Source: Nocardia amamiensis (lineage in GTDB: Bacteria; Actinomycetota; Actinomycetes; Mycobacteriales; Mycobacteriaceae). Taken from it: 64,000 nucleotides of DNA. Shown piece after piece: positions 7,724 to 16,023 of the stretch. The stretch covers positions 1-64,000 of the forward strand of contig NZ_JADLQX010000011.1 of NCBI RefSeq assembly GCF_015477605.1. Direction: 5' to 3'. The position numbers and the translations under genes were made by a program. Each line of letters begins with the position of its first letter. Positions within the stretch are counted from its first letter, which is position 1. The notes beneath the pieces were generated by a model. It did no database searches, was not told the DNA's origin, and saw only the letters and a program-made list of their open reading frames with translations.

Positions 7724-8764
7724 TCAGCGCCGTCCGCGAACGTGCCGGGATGGGCGCACCGACTCTGCGATAGACACGGCAGAGCAGGTGCAGGGCAGGC
7801 CGGCGGCAATGGAGCCGACGGGGAGCGATGGAGGCGTCGTCGGGAACGACGCGGCGGAGGCTAGAGTGAACGCCTTCGGTGGTGCTGAAGACGCGATGGT
7901 GCCGCTGATCTCGCGGCGGACCGAGCCGTAGGCCATGAGGCCCTCCTTCGCGCCGGCGGCGGCGCGGCGCATCGCAGCATCCGGGACGAAAGTGTAGATC
8001 TCGGTGGTCGTGATGCGGGCGTGGCCGAGCAATTGCTGCACTGCGCGCAGGTCATGACTGACCGCGTAAGCGAGAGTGGCGAAACGATGTCGCAGCGTGT
8101 GCGCTGTCCACCGCCCAGGCAAGGCCCCGGAGACAAGTTTCCCCAGGTAGGCAGCAGAGAGGTGACCGTCGATCTGCCCAGGGAACAGGTAGCCCGTTCC
8201 TAGTTGAATAAGTTCAGCGGCAAGGCTGTCGTCGCAGGGCACATAGCGTTCTCTATCGCCTTTGCCGTCGATGCGCAGCAGCCAACCGGTCGGGCTGCGC
8301 AGCAGATCCTCCGAGTGCAGCTGCGCACACTCGGCGCGGCGGATGCCGGTGAGGGCCAGCACCGTGATCATCAGGCGTGTGCGGTTGTCGACGTGGTGCA
8401 ACCCGGCCTCCACGACTGCATCAGGTGCCGGGCGCGGCAGCTTGCGCGGCGGGGTGATCTTGGGGAGCTGGTTGGTCGGGTCGACCTCCACGTGACCGTT
8501 GTCCACTGCCCATTGGTAGAAGCCGCGCAGGCTCGATCGGTAGGAGCGGCGTGTCTCGATACTCCAGGCGTGCCGCGCCATCCATCGGACGATTTCACCG
8601 CGGGTCAGCTCGCCCGGGCCCCGGTCACGGTAGCTGTCGGCGAGGTTGCGCAGGTGATAACAGCGCAGGTAGCGAGTGGTGCGCGGGCGTCCTGCGGCGA
8701 TCAGTTCCTGATCAAACAGTTCGATCAGATGCTTCCATTCGGGCGTAACCACAAGTCGTCTCAT
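7724..8764 (-). CDS. int: Tyrosine recombinase / integrase of the left element
   Basis: A 346-residue phage-type integrase. Residues about 5-100 form the SAM-like core-binding domain. The catalytic domain shows the first Arg in LTGIRRAEC, the HTLRHRF box (H-x-x-R), LGHARITTT, and the nucleophile Tyr in EIYTFV. It starts at ATG 8762-8764, preceded by AGGAGAG. The C-terminus carries an extra Ser/Ala/Pro-rich tail of about 70 residues after the catalytic Tyr. The gene lies about 270 bp inside the tRNA-Lys fragment, as expected for the integrase of an element that enters tRNA 3' ends. Confidence 0.9.
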   Translation of the reverse strand: MRRLVVTPEWKHLIELFDQELIAAGRPRTTRYLRCYHLRNLADSYRDRGPGELTRGEIVRWMARHAWSIETRRSYRSSLRGFYQWAVDNGHVEVDPTNQLPKITPPRKLPRPAPDAVVEAGLHHVDNRTRLMITVLALTGIRRAECAQLHSEDLLRSPTGWLLRIDGKGDRERYVPCDDSLAAELIQLGTGYLFPGQIDGHLSAAYLGKLVSGALPGRWTAHTLRHRFATLAYAVSHDLRAVQQLLGHARITTTEIYTFVPDAAMRRAAAGAKEGLMAYGSVRREISGTIASSAPPKAFTLASAASFPTTPPSLPVGSIAAGLPCTCSAVSIAESVRPSRHVRGRR

Positions 8765-9030
8765 CGTGCGCTCTCCTGTTGCGCAACGCTCTGCCCTCGC
8801 ACATAGGGACGGCCCTCGGCCCCTGGCCGTCGCGCAACAGTCCATTTTGCGATGGATTCCAGATTGTTACCCGAACAATGCCGTAAGTTAGCCGAACGTG
8901 GCCCGCGCATCCTCAGCAGGTCGCAATGACATCCCGAACCGGCGGAGTCGACCTTAACCCCCCAGGAGGCAGAACCGGCAGCGGAAACCATGCCCGCCGA
9001 GGTCAGGCGAGGGCTTTGCGCGGTGCAGAC
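8765..9030. other. Integrase upstream region up to the att site
   Basis: No gene is supported here. The stretch between the integrase start and the tRNA fragment contains the near-repeats GTTACCCGAAC and GTTAGCCGAAC around 8867-8897, which could be arm-type integrase or excisionase sites; this is a guess from position. No gene for a directionality factor was found. Confidence 0.35.
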
Positions 9031-9072
9031 TCTTAACCAGCGGGTTCGGGGTTCGAGTCCCTGATGGCGCAC
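9031..9072 (+). other. att site: 3' part of tRNA-Lys(CTT)
   Basis: The bases from the anticodon loop (CTCTTAA) through the T arm (GGTTCGAGTCC) to the acceptor 3' strand ATGGCGC and discriminator A match a bacterial tRNA-Lys(CTT). The 5' half is missing: upstream bases do not pair with the acceptor or form a D arm. This is the remnant att copy left by integration, and the intact tRNA gene should lie at the far left end of the element. A strong terminator follows directly. Confidence 0.8.
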
Positions 9073-9080
9073 AGCACAAC

Positions 9081-9125
9081 AAGACCGCGCCCTTGCCAGT
9101 CCCCGGACGGCAAGGGCGCGGTCTT
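9081..9125 (+). terminator. Intrinsic terminator after the tRNA-Lys fragment
   Basis: AAGACCGCGCCCTTGCC (9081-9097) pairs perfectly with GGCAAGGGCGCGGTCTT (9109-9125), a 17-bp stem with an 11-nt loop, followed by GTCTT. It is placed as the original terminator of the tRNA-Lys gene, now separated from most of that gene by the insertion. Confidence 0.85.
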
Positions 9126-9367
9126 GTCTTCTCCGTGGGGCCGGAAATCTCCGTGACCTTCGCGTGACCTGCGCCTCTTCACAGATGTACCACAGGTCTC
9201 AATTCAGACAGCATTACCCTCGCGAAGCCGCCGAATCCACTCAGCGGCCCGAAAAATTCTGTGAGCTAGCGCACATCAGGTTTATAAGCAAATTCCCAGC
9301 TCAGACCCTGCTTCGATGACCAACTCCTAGGCTTTCCAAGATCATCGCCACCGCTCATTCACGGTTC

Positions 9368-9413
9368 GTTCACCGTTTGTTCACCTAGCGTGACCATTCT
9401 GCAATCAGGTCAC
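9368..9413. promoter_or_regulatory. Direct repeats and palindrome upstream of the SLT gene
   Basis: GTTCACC is repeated at 9368-9374 and 9379-9385 (7 bp, 4-bp spacer, 11-bp period), the geometry of OmpR/PhoB-family response regulator boxes such as PhoP or MtrA. Just after, GTGACC (9390-9395) and GGTCAC (9408-9413) form an inverted repeat with a 12-bp gap. The nearest rightward gene is the transglycosylase-like protein at 9789, about 375 bp away, so a long leader is implied. Which regulator binds is not known from the sequence. Confidence 0.45.
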
Positions 9414-9788
9414 AAAGCGACCTGAAGTTTGGTCAGCCCGAGGAGTTGTAGACACCGATTCGGTAACGATCGCACGGATGGCAGCTGTCAGCCAACGCGA
9501 TCGGCGGAGCGGATTCGGAAACGGACCCGCGATCTCCATACTTCCGCCCGACTCTTCGCATCCAGGATGCGGAGTCCCGCGCGACACCGCGCTCCAGGCC
9601 CCATCGAGGGCGAACCGGCGCCGCACGCACGAAGTGCGCCGCGTTCCGGGGACATGAGCTCCCCCACAACCAAAGCACACAACAGCAGATGGCCGTTTCG
9701 GCGAACGTCCACGAGCGTCCGCCGCAGGATCCGTGCTGCCCGAACGCGGCCGGATCGAGAAAGTCCCCGAACAAGGAACCGATTCGCA

Positions 9789-10418
9789 ATGCCTGACAGA
9801 CGCCTTTCCGCCCTTCGTCGCCCCTCACTTCGTGAAACCATCACCGTCGCCGCCGCCGCCGCGGGTGTCGTGGCCGTGGCAGCCTGCTCCGCGGCGTCCG
9901 TGGCCGACGACAGCGTCCCGTCTCGCATCGCCATGGTGGCCGAGGAACAGGCCGCCACCACCGCCGCTCCGGCGCCCGCCGCACCCGCCGCCGCACCGGT
10001 CGCGGAGGCGATTCCCGCGCCCCTGCCCGCTCCCGCCCCGGCCCCGGAGCCGGTCCCGGCGCCGATGCCCCCTCCGCCGCCGCCCGCGCCGGTGTACGCG
10101 AACAACCTGGACGGCTGGATCCGCCAGGCACTCGACATCATGGCGGCGAACAACATCCCGGGCAGCTACAACGGCATCCACCGCAACATCATTCGGGAGT
10201 CCTCCGGCAACCCGCAGGCCATCAACCTCTGGGACTCCAACGCCGCCGCGGGCATCCCGTCCAAGGGTCTGCTGCAGGTGATCGACCCGACCTTCCGCGC
10301 CTACCACGTCGAAGGCACGTCCTGGGACATCTGGGACCCGGTCGCCAACATCGTCGCCGCCTGCAACTACGCGGCGCACCGCTACGGCTCGATGGACAAC
10401 GTCAACAGCGCGTACTGA
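9789..10418 (+). CDS. Secreted lytic transglycosylase / Rpf-like protein
   Basis: A 209-residue exported protein. It has a basic N-terminus, a hydrophobic Ala/Val segment with a possible lipobox near VAVAACSAAS, then a long Ala/Pro/Glu low-complexity linker. The C-terminal domain of about 100 residues has NNIPGSYNGIHRNIIRESSG, in which Glu of IIRESSGNP fits the catalytic Glu of SLT-type murein transglycosylases, followed by SKGLLQVIDPTF. It probably cuts peptidoglycan at the surface. ATG at 9789 is preceded by AAGGAA. The frame is open further upstream, but that part lacks signal-peptide character. Confidence 0.8.
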   Translation: MPDRRLSALRRPSLRETITVAAAAAGVVAVAACSAASVADDSVPSRIAMVAEEQAATTAAPAPAAPAAAPVAEAIPAPLPAPAPAPEPVPAPMPPPPPPAPVYANNLDGWIRQALDIMAANNIPGSYNGIHRNIIRESSGNPQAINLWDSNAAAGIPSKGLLQVIDPTFRAYHVEGTSWDIWDPVANIVAACNYAAHRYGSMDNVNSAY

Positions 10419-10433
10419 GTCCGTCACCGCCAC

Positions 10434-10465
10434 GCAGCCTCCCCGTCCGCCGATGGGGAGGCTGC
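10434..10465 (+). terminator. Terminator after the transglycosylase gene
   Basis: GCAGCCTCCCC (10434-10444) pairs perfectly with GGGGAGGCTGC (10455-10465) across a 10-nt loop, 16 bp after the stop codon. Confidence 0.75.
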
Positions 10466-10509
10466 GGCGCGTATAAGGTCCATGGACACCTGCGACCCAT
10501 GGACACGCC

Positions 10510-10824
10510 ATGACCGACTACGCACACAGCGAAGCAGCCGCCAAGAGCCGCGCCGAGAAAGCGCGACGGCTGGCGGGCTACCTCTGGCAGCGCGGCATCA
10601 CCGGCGCCGAGGTGCTCGCGATGTCCGCACCCGTGCGACGAAAGCTGGCCAGGGCCGCCGAGACCAATCCGCCGAGCACCGACGAGACCTGGGTGACGGT
10701 CGCGAGGCTGCTGGACGAGAAGGACGACTGGGCCGCCCGTTATCCGGAGCATCCCGCGGCACGGCGTGAGCACGCCGACGAGAAGCTGCTCTGGGTCAAG
10801 CCACCGATCACGCCGTGGTCCTGA
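10510..10824 (+). CDS. Hypothetical protein (104 aa)
   Basis: A small soluble protein. The N-terminal half is helical and basic (SEAAAKSRAEKARRLAGYLW) and contains ITGAEVLAMSAPVRRKLARA, which reads like a short helix-turn-helix. The C-terminal half is rich in charged and Trp residues and ends in LLWVKPPITPWS. ATG at 10510, no strong ribosome binding site. It stands alone between two terminated neighbours. A widely conserved type of actinobacterial hypothetical protein; function unknown. Confidence 0.6.
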   Translation: MTDYAHSEAAAKSRAEKARRLAGYLWQRGITGAEVLAMSAPVRRKLARAAETNPPSTDETWVTVARLLDEKDDWAARYPEHPAARREHADEKLLWVKPPITPWS

Positions 10825-10914
10825 GCCGCACCGAAAATTGCTCCAGCCCAAGGCTTTCCGCGCCTACTACAAGTTTCCGTAGACTGGCGTCATGCGTCCG
10901 CCGACACCGTCGCG

Positions 10915-11445
10915 ATGACCGAGCGCAAGCCGTCGAAGCTGACCTTCGAATCGTGGATCGAAAAGCAGGTCCACGAGGCGTCCGAGCGCGGCGAATTCGA
11001 CAACCTGCCCGGCACCGGCAAGCCGATTCCCGGCGCGGGTGCGGTCCACGACGAGGACTGGTGGTTGCGCGGGTACCTCCGCCGCCAGGGAGTCAGCGGC
11101 GACGCACTGCTGCCACCCTCACTACTGCTGCGGCGCGATATCGAGCGCCTGCCCGAGACGGTGCGCGACTTCCCGGCCGAGCGGCAGGTGCGGGCGGCGG
11201 TGAGCGAGCTGAACAAACGCATCGTGGAGTGGCTGCGCCTCCCGGAGGGACCGTTCGTGCCGATCGCGCCGGTGAACGCGGATGAGATTGTCGCGCAGTG
11301 GCGCACCGAGCGCGATGCCGAGCGGACGCGCCGCGCGGCATCGTCGAGGGGCACCGCGCAGGCGCGCCGCGACCAGGTCATCGCCCACCCGCCTCGACGC
11401 GGCTGGTGGCGCCGCTGGCTGGGTCGCGCGAAACGCGCCGAGTAG
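10915..11445 (+). CDS. DUF1992 / DnaJ-homologue-type protein
   Basis: A 176-residue protein with the DUF1992 hallmark WIEKQVHEASERGEFDNLPG then GTGKPIP, spanning residues about 13-45. The family is sometimes named DnaJ homologue subfamily C member 28-like and has no established role in bacteria. The rest is helical and basic, ending in a Trp/Arg-rich tail (GWWRRWLGRAKRAE). ATG at 10915. Convergent with the MarR gene that ends 19 bp away. Confidence 0.75.
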   Translation: MTERKPSKLTFESWIEKQVHEASERGEFDNLPGTGKPIPGAGAVHDEDWWLRGYLRRQGVSGDALLPPSLLLRRDIERLPETVRDFPAERQVRAAVSELNKRIVEWLRLPEGPFVPIAPVNADEIVAQWRTERDAERTRRAASSRGTAQARRDQVIAHPPRRGWWRRWLGRAKRAE

Positions 11446-11464
11446 CACGACGCATCCGACCGGT

Positions 11465-11929
11465 TCAGGCGTCCAGTTCGGTGGCTTGCTCCACCTCGGC
11501 GACCACCTTGTCCGCGAGCGCGCGCAGCGCCCGCGCCTCCGCCGCCGTCATCGGCTCGACGAACACGCGGCGGACCAGATCCACGTGGTTCGGCGCGGCC
11601 CGCTCCAATGCGGCGCGCCCTTCCGGCGTGAGCTGCACGATGATGCCGCGGGCATCCTCCTCGGCGGGCCGCCGCTCGACCAGCCCGCGGGCGTCCATCC
11701 TGGCCAGATGCTTGGACAACCGGCTCTTCTCCCAGCACACCTCGGTGGCCAGCTCCTTGGCGCGCAGACAGCCGCCCGGCGCGGCGGACAGCGCCACCAT
11801 CAATTCGTAGTCCGCCAGGGACAGGCCGTCCTCGGCCAGCCCGGCCGAAATCGCCCCGTCCAAACGCTGGCGCAGCCGCACATAGGCCTGCCAGGTCGCC
11901 TGCTCGTCGTCACTCAACCACCGGACCAT
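11465..11929 (-). CDS. MarR-family transcriptional regulator
   Basis: A 154-residue winged-helix regulator. The recognition part is EVCWEKSRLSKHLARMDARG with the wing LVERRPAEEDARGIIVQLTP; flanking helices serve dimerisation. It is transcribed away from the pirin gene, from a 58-bp shared promoter region that holds a TTGGT...ACCAA inverted repeat. MarR proteins paired divergently with a pirin or other oxidative-stress gene usually repress it until an electrophile or phenolic ligand binds; here that role is inferred from the layout. Confidence 0.8.
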   Translation of the reverse strand: MVRWLSDDEQATWQAYVRLRQRLDGAISAGLAEDGLSLADYELMVALSAAPGGCLRAKELATEVCWEKSRLSKHLARMDARGLVERRPAEEDARGIIVQLTPEGRAALERAAPNHVDLVRRVFVEPMTAAEARALRALADKVVAEVEQATELDA

Positions 11930-11950
11930 GGGAATGAAGTGTAGTCACGA

Positions 11951-11970
11951 TTGGTTGACATGGACACCAA
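11951..11970. promoter_or_regulatory. Candidate MarR operator
   Basis: TTGGT (11951-11955) and ACCAA (11966-11970) form an inverted repeat with a 10-bp centre, lying midway between the divergent MarR and pirin start codons. Typical in place and size for a MarR operator, but not distinctive in sequence. Confidence 0.45.
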
Positions 11971-11987
11971 CTCTCGAGGAGGTCACC

Positions 11988-12965
11988 ATGCCCGCCGTCA
12001 CCGTTCCCGACATCATGGTCCTGCCGCGCCTTCCACGCCCGGACGTCACGCTGCGCGAGCGGCCGGTCCGGAGCGTGGTCACCGCCCACCAACAGCGCGA
12101 GGGCGCTGGATTCGAAGTGCGCAGGCCGTTCCCGAGCATGGATCTGCGCGCGGCCGACCCGTTCATCCTGCTCGACCAGATGGGCCCGGTCGCCTACGAG
12201 CCGCACGAGGCCAAGGGCGCGCCCTGGCATCCGCACCGGGGCTTCGAGACGGTGACCTACATGCTCGACGGCACCATGGTGCACCACGATTCGCACGGCG
12301 GCGGGGGCGTCATCGGCGAGGGCGACACCCAGTGGATGACCGCGGGCTCCGGCATCCTGCACGACGAGGTCCCGCCGGAGGAGATGGTCGCCTCCGGCGG
12401 CTGGTTCCACGGGATCCAGCTCTGGGTGAACCTGCCGCGCACCCTCAAGTTCGCGACGCCGCGCTACCAGGATCTGCGTGCGGGCGAATTGACCCTGGTG
12501 AGCTCGCACGACGGCGGCGCGCTGGTCCGGCTCATCGCCGGCGCGGTGGGCGGATTCACCGGTCCCGGATCGACGTACACGCCGATCGCCTACGCGCACG
12601 CATCGATCTCACCCGGTGGCCAGCTGAAAACGCCATGGCCGCAAGAGTTCACGGCGATGGCGTACGTGCTCTCGGGCAGTGGCACGGTGGGCGCCGAGCA
12701 CAGGCCGCTGAGCCAAGGACAACTGGCGGTCTTCGGTCGCGGGTCCGCGATTACCGTGACATCCGATGCGCGCCAAGACAATCGGACCGGCGCGCTGGAA
12801 GTACTGCTACTCGGCGGGCAGCCGATCAGGGAACCCGTGGTGCAGTACGGGCCGTTCGTGATGAACACCCGCGCGGAGATCGTCGAAGCGATCGAGGATT
12901 ACCAGGCCGGGCGGATGGGCAATATCCCGGTCGAGCACCTCGGCGGCGCCGCTCTCACGCCCTGA
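11988..12965 (+). CDS. Pirin family protein (bicupin)
   Basis: A 325-residue pirin. The N-terminal cupin holds the metal-binding pattern HPHRGFETVTYMLDG, followed by HHDSHGGGGVIG and a second His/Glu set; the C-terminal cupin starts near residue 175. Bacterial pirins are iron-dependent and include quercetinase-like dioxygenases and regulators of metabolism. ATG at 11988 has GAGGAGG seven bases before it, so the longer frame upstream is not used. It is divergent from a MarR gene, its likely regulator. Confidence 0.85.
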   Translation: MPAVTVPDIMVLPRLPRPDVTLRERPVRSVVTAHQQREGAGFEVRRPFPSMDLRAADPFILLDQMGPVAYEPHEAKGAPWHPHRGFETVTYMLDGTMVHHDSHGGGGVIGEGDTQWMTAGSGILHDEVPPEEMVASGGWFHGIQLWVNLPRTLKFATPRYQDLRAGELTLVSSHDGGALVRLIAGAVGGFTGPGSTYTPIAYAHASISPGGQLKTPWPQEFTAMAYVLSGSGTVGAEHRPLSQGQLAVFGRGSAITVTSDARQDNRTGALEVLLLGGQPIREPVVQYGPFVMNTRAEIVEAIEDYQAGRMGNIPVEHLGGAALTP

Positions 12966-13099
12966 TCCACGCCGTATCCGCGACCCCCTAATGCCCTAAT
13001 TCCGTCCCCCTACGGTTGACAAGAGAGCGAGCCGTCACAACAGTGGATGCGGCGTCCGGTCGGGCGCACCAACCACCGCAGCAGACAACAGAGGAATAC

Positions 13100-13396
13100 A
13101 TGAACGTTCGCCGGCTCACCGTCAGCGCGGCCGTCGCGGGAATGACCCTTCTCGCGGCGCCGGCCGCCCTAGCCGCCCCTCCGTCCGGTTCCGCCGGGAC
13201 CGGCTCGTCGGCCGTCGACACCGGCTCCGCCGCGACCGGCTCGGCCAATATGTCGCAGAGCGGCTCGGCTGGTGGCGCCTTCGCCAACTGCGACGATGCC
13301 CGCGCCGCCGGACGGGCCCCGCTGTTCCGCGGCGAACCGGGCTTCGGCCCGCACCTGGATCCCGACGGCGACGGCTTCGCCTGCCCGACGGTCTGA
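13100..13396 (+). CDS. Secreted excalibur calcium-binding protein
   Basis: A 98-residue exported protein: a Sec signal peptide (MNVRRLTVSAAVAGMTLLAA, cleavage near ALAAP), a Gly/Ser/Thr linker, and an excalibur domain at the C-terminus (NCDDARAAGRAPLF then DPDGDGFAC, the DxDxDGxxC calcium loop). Excalibur domains are extracellular calcium-binding modules related to EF hands. ATG at 13100 is preceded by GAGGAA. It is followed by a strong terminator. Confidence 0.85.
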   Translation: MNVRRLTVSAAVAGMTLLAAPAALAAPPSGSAGTGSSAVDTGSAATGSANMSQSGSAGGAFANCDDARAAGRAPLFRGEPGFGPHLDPDGDGFACPTV

Positions 13397-13408
13397 ACCG
13401 ACCGCGAC

Positions 13409-13455
13409 AACGACGACACCCGGTGGGCATTCGCCACACCGGGTGTCGTCGTTTT
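13409..13455 (+). terminator. Strong intrinsic terminator
   Basis: AACGACGACACCCGGTG (13409-13425) pairs perfectly with CACCGGGTGTCGTCGTT (13437-13453), a 17-bp stem that runs into TTTT. It lies between the excalibur gene and the convergent DUF3618 gene and may serve both. Confidence 0.85.
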
Positions 13456-13484
13456 CCAGCTCAGCGGAAGTTCTCGCGCAGTGC

Positions 13485-13706
13485 TCAGCGGAAGATCTTC
13501 AGCAGCACCACCCCGACGACCAGGGCGGCGGCGCCGATCAGGCTGTACTTCACCTTCGGCTCGTTCAGCTTCGCGACCACGATCTGCTTGGTGTCGTCCG
13601 CGATCCGGTGCGGATCCGCGCGTACCGCGAGTTCGTCGAGCGTGCTCGCCAGCCGCGTGCGGGCGGCCTCGATATCCCGCTCGATCCGCTCGGTATCCCT
13701 TGCCAC
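13485..13706 (-). CDS. DUF3618 small membrane protein (73 aa)
   Basis: A short protein with the DUF3618 pattern: an N-terminal amphipathic helix (RDTERIERDIEAARTRLAST then LDELAVRADPHRI) and a C-terminal membrane helix (YSLIGAAALVVGVVLLKIF). Common in mycolic-acid bacteria, function unknown. I place the start at GTG 13704-13706, which has GGAGGG eight bases upstream, rather than the ATG 39 bases further up. Confidence 0.8.
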   Translation of the reverse strand: MARDTERIERDIEAARTRLASTLDELAVRADPHRIADDTKQIVVAKLNEPKVKYSLIGAAALVVGVVLLKIFR

Positions 13707-13871
13707 GTTCCACCCTCCTGTTGTCGATTGCCGCGCCGGGAGCACGGACCACGCCGCATGCTCGGCCGGTCGCGGAGCGCCCAGCGCACGCGGACGAGTC
13801 TATCCGCCCCCACACCCGCGATCGGGCCGCACGAGGATGTCCTGTCCGTGCGTTCGGTTACCGTGCTGGAG

Positions 13872-14345
13872 GTGACCACCAACCAACGACTCTCCCCCGG
13901 CGACACCGCCCCCGACTTCACGTTGCCCGACGCCGACGGCAAAGACGTCTCGCTCGCCGACTACCGCGGCCGCAGGGTGATCGTGTACTTCTACCCCGCG
14001 GCGAGCACGCCGGGCTGCACCAAGCAAGCCTGCGATTTCCGCGACAACCTGGCCGACCTGAACGGCGCCGGGATCGACGTCCTGGGCATCTCGCCGGACA
14101 AACCGGCGAAGCTGGCGAAGTTCCGCGACGCCGAAGGGCTGACCTTCCCGCTGCTGTCGGATCCCGAGCGCGCCGTGCTCACCGCATGGGGCGCATACGG
14201 CGAGAAGACCATGTACGGCAAGACGGTCGTCGGCGTCATCCGCTCCACTTTCCTGGTGGACGAGCAGGGCAAGATCGCCGCGGCGCAGTACAACGTCCGC
14301 GCCACCGGCCACGTCGCCAAGCTGCGCCGCGACCTGTCGGTCTAG
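13872..14345 (+). CDS. bcp: Thioredoxin-dependent thiol peroxidase (Bcp)
   Basis: A 157-residue atypical 2-Cys peroxiredoxin. The active site is FYPAASTPGCTKQACDFRDN, with the peroxidatic Cys in TPGCTKQ and the resolving Cys five residues on, typical of the BCP/PrxQ class. It reduces hydroperoxides with thioredoxin. The start is taken as GTG 13872, giving MTTNQRLSPGDTAPDF; two in-frame GTG codons lie just upstream (13863, 13848) and cannot be excluded. Confidence 0.9.
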   Translation: MTTNQRLSPGDTAPDFTLPDADGKDVSLADYRGRRVIVYFYPAASTPGCTKQACDFRDNLADLNGAGIDVLGISPDKPAKLAKFRDAEGLTFPLLSDPERAVLTAWGAYGEKTMYGKTVVGVIRSTFLVDEQGKIAAAQYNVRATGHVAKLRRDLSV

Positions 14346-14365
14346 CGCGCGACGGCGCAGCGCAC

Positions 14366-14392
14366 AGCCCGGCGCCACAACGACGCCGGGCC
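14366..14392. terminator. Terminator between bcp and the convergent gene
   Basis: GCCCGGCG (14367-14374) pairs with CGCCGGGC (14384-14391) around a 9-nt loop, 20 bp after the bcp stop. The next 180 bp to 14571 hold no gene; they contain two imperfect copies of TACGAGCACCG followed by CGCAGGCGCTG. Confidence 0.6.
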
Positions 14393-14571
14393 TAGGCCGG
14401 GGTTACTCACATGCGCTGGGCCAACCATGAATTCGCGCGCCCCAACTCTCCGCTGTCCTACGAGCACCGCAGGCGCTGGCAAACAATCACAGTCCAGCTG
14501 ATCCACACCTTCCCAGCCCCGTCGGGTGCGAGTCTTACGAGCACCGTTCGCGGCGCCGCAGGCGCTGCAAA

Positions 14572-15804
14572 TCAGATACCGCCTGGCATCACCTGCTGCG
14601 CGGCCCATTGCGCCATCAAGCGGAGATGCTCGTCCCACCAGTCCGCCGCTTCGGGGGTGAACGCGGCGGGCGGCGGAGACTCACCGGGGAACAGCAGCGC
14701 CTCGTTGGGCGCACCCACCCTGCTATGGGACGGGACGCCGGTGCCGGGCATCAGCGGCTCCTGAGCATCCGGCTCCTCATGGCCTGCTGCTTCGGCGATC
14801 GACAGTGGCAGCGGGTCGTGCTCCGGAACAGTGCCCCAACGCTGGCCGGAGAGCTGCGAGCCGGTCGGGGTGGTCGAGCCGGCCGGACCGGCCGAAGATC
14901 CATCCGCCTCGCTACCCCGCGTCCGATCCAGCCCGGCCGCGACATCCACCGCACTCGCCGCGTCGCGCTGAGCGTCCGCGACCACGGTCGGCATCGGGCG
15001 CGAGAAACCATTGAGCACGTAACCGCCGCCGACGACCATTCCGCTCGCCAGCACACCGGCCGCCGCGAACAACGCCACCCCGCCACGCGCGCGGTGCGGC
15101 TCCTCGACCGGCTCGACACGACTGTCGGACTCCATTCGCGCGCTCAACGCGGCGCCCGCCGCGCATGCGAAAGCGGCCATGGTGCAGGGAATCACCGGCG
15201 CCCCGAAGTCCTCGACAGCGGCCGACACCGCCGGTTCCGCCGCGGCCGAGCCGATCAACGCCACCGCGTCCGGCTTGGTCGCCGCCGCCTCCAACTGATC
15301 CCAGGCCGCCGTCACGGCCCCGCCGAGCGACTGCGGCGTCGTCCGGCCCGCCCGCCCCACCGCGGCCAGCACCCGGCGGCGCCCGCGATCCACCAGGGTG
15401 AACGCCTGGTATCCGGGGACGACCTCGCAGATCAGCAGATTGTCGAAGGTATCCAGCCAGGTCATCACGCCCGCCACGCTCAGGTGAGCCGACTTCGCCG
15501 AGACCATGGAAGCGCTGTGCCAGGGACCCGCCGCCAGCCTGGTCACAATGGCACGGCGCTCCGCGGAGTCCCGGTAGGCGACCGCGACGCCGCCGATCTC
15601 CCGATCCGGGCCGAGCCCGGCGGCCATAGCGTTCAACACCGCCTCCACGGACGCCGCCACATCCGCATTGCTGTCGCTATCGGTCCGTCCCACCCGGCGC
15701 AGCAGCACGCGATCCGCTAGCTTCTCGCCGTCGGCGAGCGCCACCGCGTGCACGGCACCCCGTTCGGTGGAAACGCCGAGAGTCACCAGAGATTCAGCCA
15801 CCAC
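14572..15804 (-). CDS. ASKHA-like membrane protein of mycolata (410 aa)
   Basis: The N-terminal 230 residues look like a degenerate actin/Hsp70-type fold: VTLGVSTERGAVHAVALADG resembles a phosphate-1 strand pair, and later segments alternate beta strands with Gly turns. One membrane helix follows (about 250-270, FAAAGVLASGMVVGGGYVL), then a long Pro/Ser/Gly extracellular tail. The pattern recalls the DUF7159-type proteins of mycobacteria and Nocardia, whose role is unknown. ATG at 15802-15804. Placed alone, divergent from the TetR gene. Confidence 0.6.
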   Translation of the reverse strand: MVAESLVTLGVSTERGAVHAVALADGEKLADRVLLRRVGRTDSDSNADVAASVEAVLNAMAAGLGPDREIGGVAVAYRDSAERRAIVTRLAAGPWHSASMVSAKSAHLSVAGVMTWLDTFDNLLICEVVPGYQAFTLVDRGRRRVLAAVGRAGRTTPQSLGGAVTAAWDQLEAAATKPDAVALIGSAAAEPAVSAAVEDFGAPVIPCTMAAFACAAGAALSARMESDSRVEPVEEPHRARGGVALFAAAGVLASGMVVGGGYVLNGFSRPMPTVVADAQRDAASAVDVAAGLDRTRGSEADGSSAGPAGSTTPTGSQLSGQRWGTVPEHDPLPLSIAEAAGHEEPDAQEPLMPGTGVPSHSRVGAPNEALLFPGESPPPAAFTPEAADWWDEHLRLMAQWAAQQVMPGGI

Positions 15805-16023
15805 TGATCACGCCTCCCTCTAGGCATTGACCGAGCTCACGAGCTTGCCGAAAGTCATGAGCCGCATGGATTCCCCTGCTCGGAGCACACGTCGCGAGAC
15901 ACGCGCGCTCGGTGTGTGTTCGGCGCCACATCACCGGGTGGATGGGTGCGGAAAATCAACCGGGCTGAACTCGAACAGCGAACGTGCGTGCCGCCGACAT
16001 GCCCGTACCGTTAGCCTGGACGG

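Larger units (their letters stand above)
1..9072. mobile_element. Right part of an integrative element in tRNA-Lys
   Basis: The stretch ends at a 3' piece of tRNA-Lys(CTT) with a tyrosine recombinase gene just inside it, the usual layout of actinomycete integrative elements (pSAM2-like AICEs and genomic islands). It carries many small genes of unknown function, several overlapping by 4 bp, plus an XRE-type regulator. No replication initiator or FtsK-type transfer gene is visible, so if present they lie to the left of the window. The left boundary and the intact tRNA gene are not in view. Confidence 0.7.

Noticed and set aside
9130..9788. ydaO-type c-di-AMP riboswitch before the transglycosylase gene, as known for some rpf genes
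   Set aside because: I could not find its conserved core in the long leader; only protein-binding-type repeats are visible. A covariance-model search would settle it.
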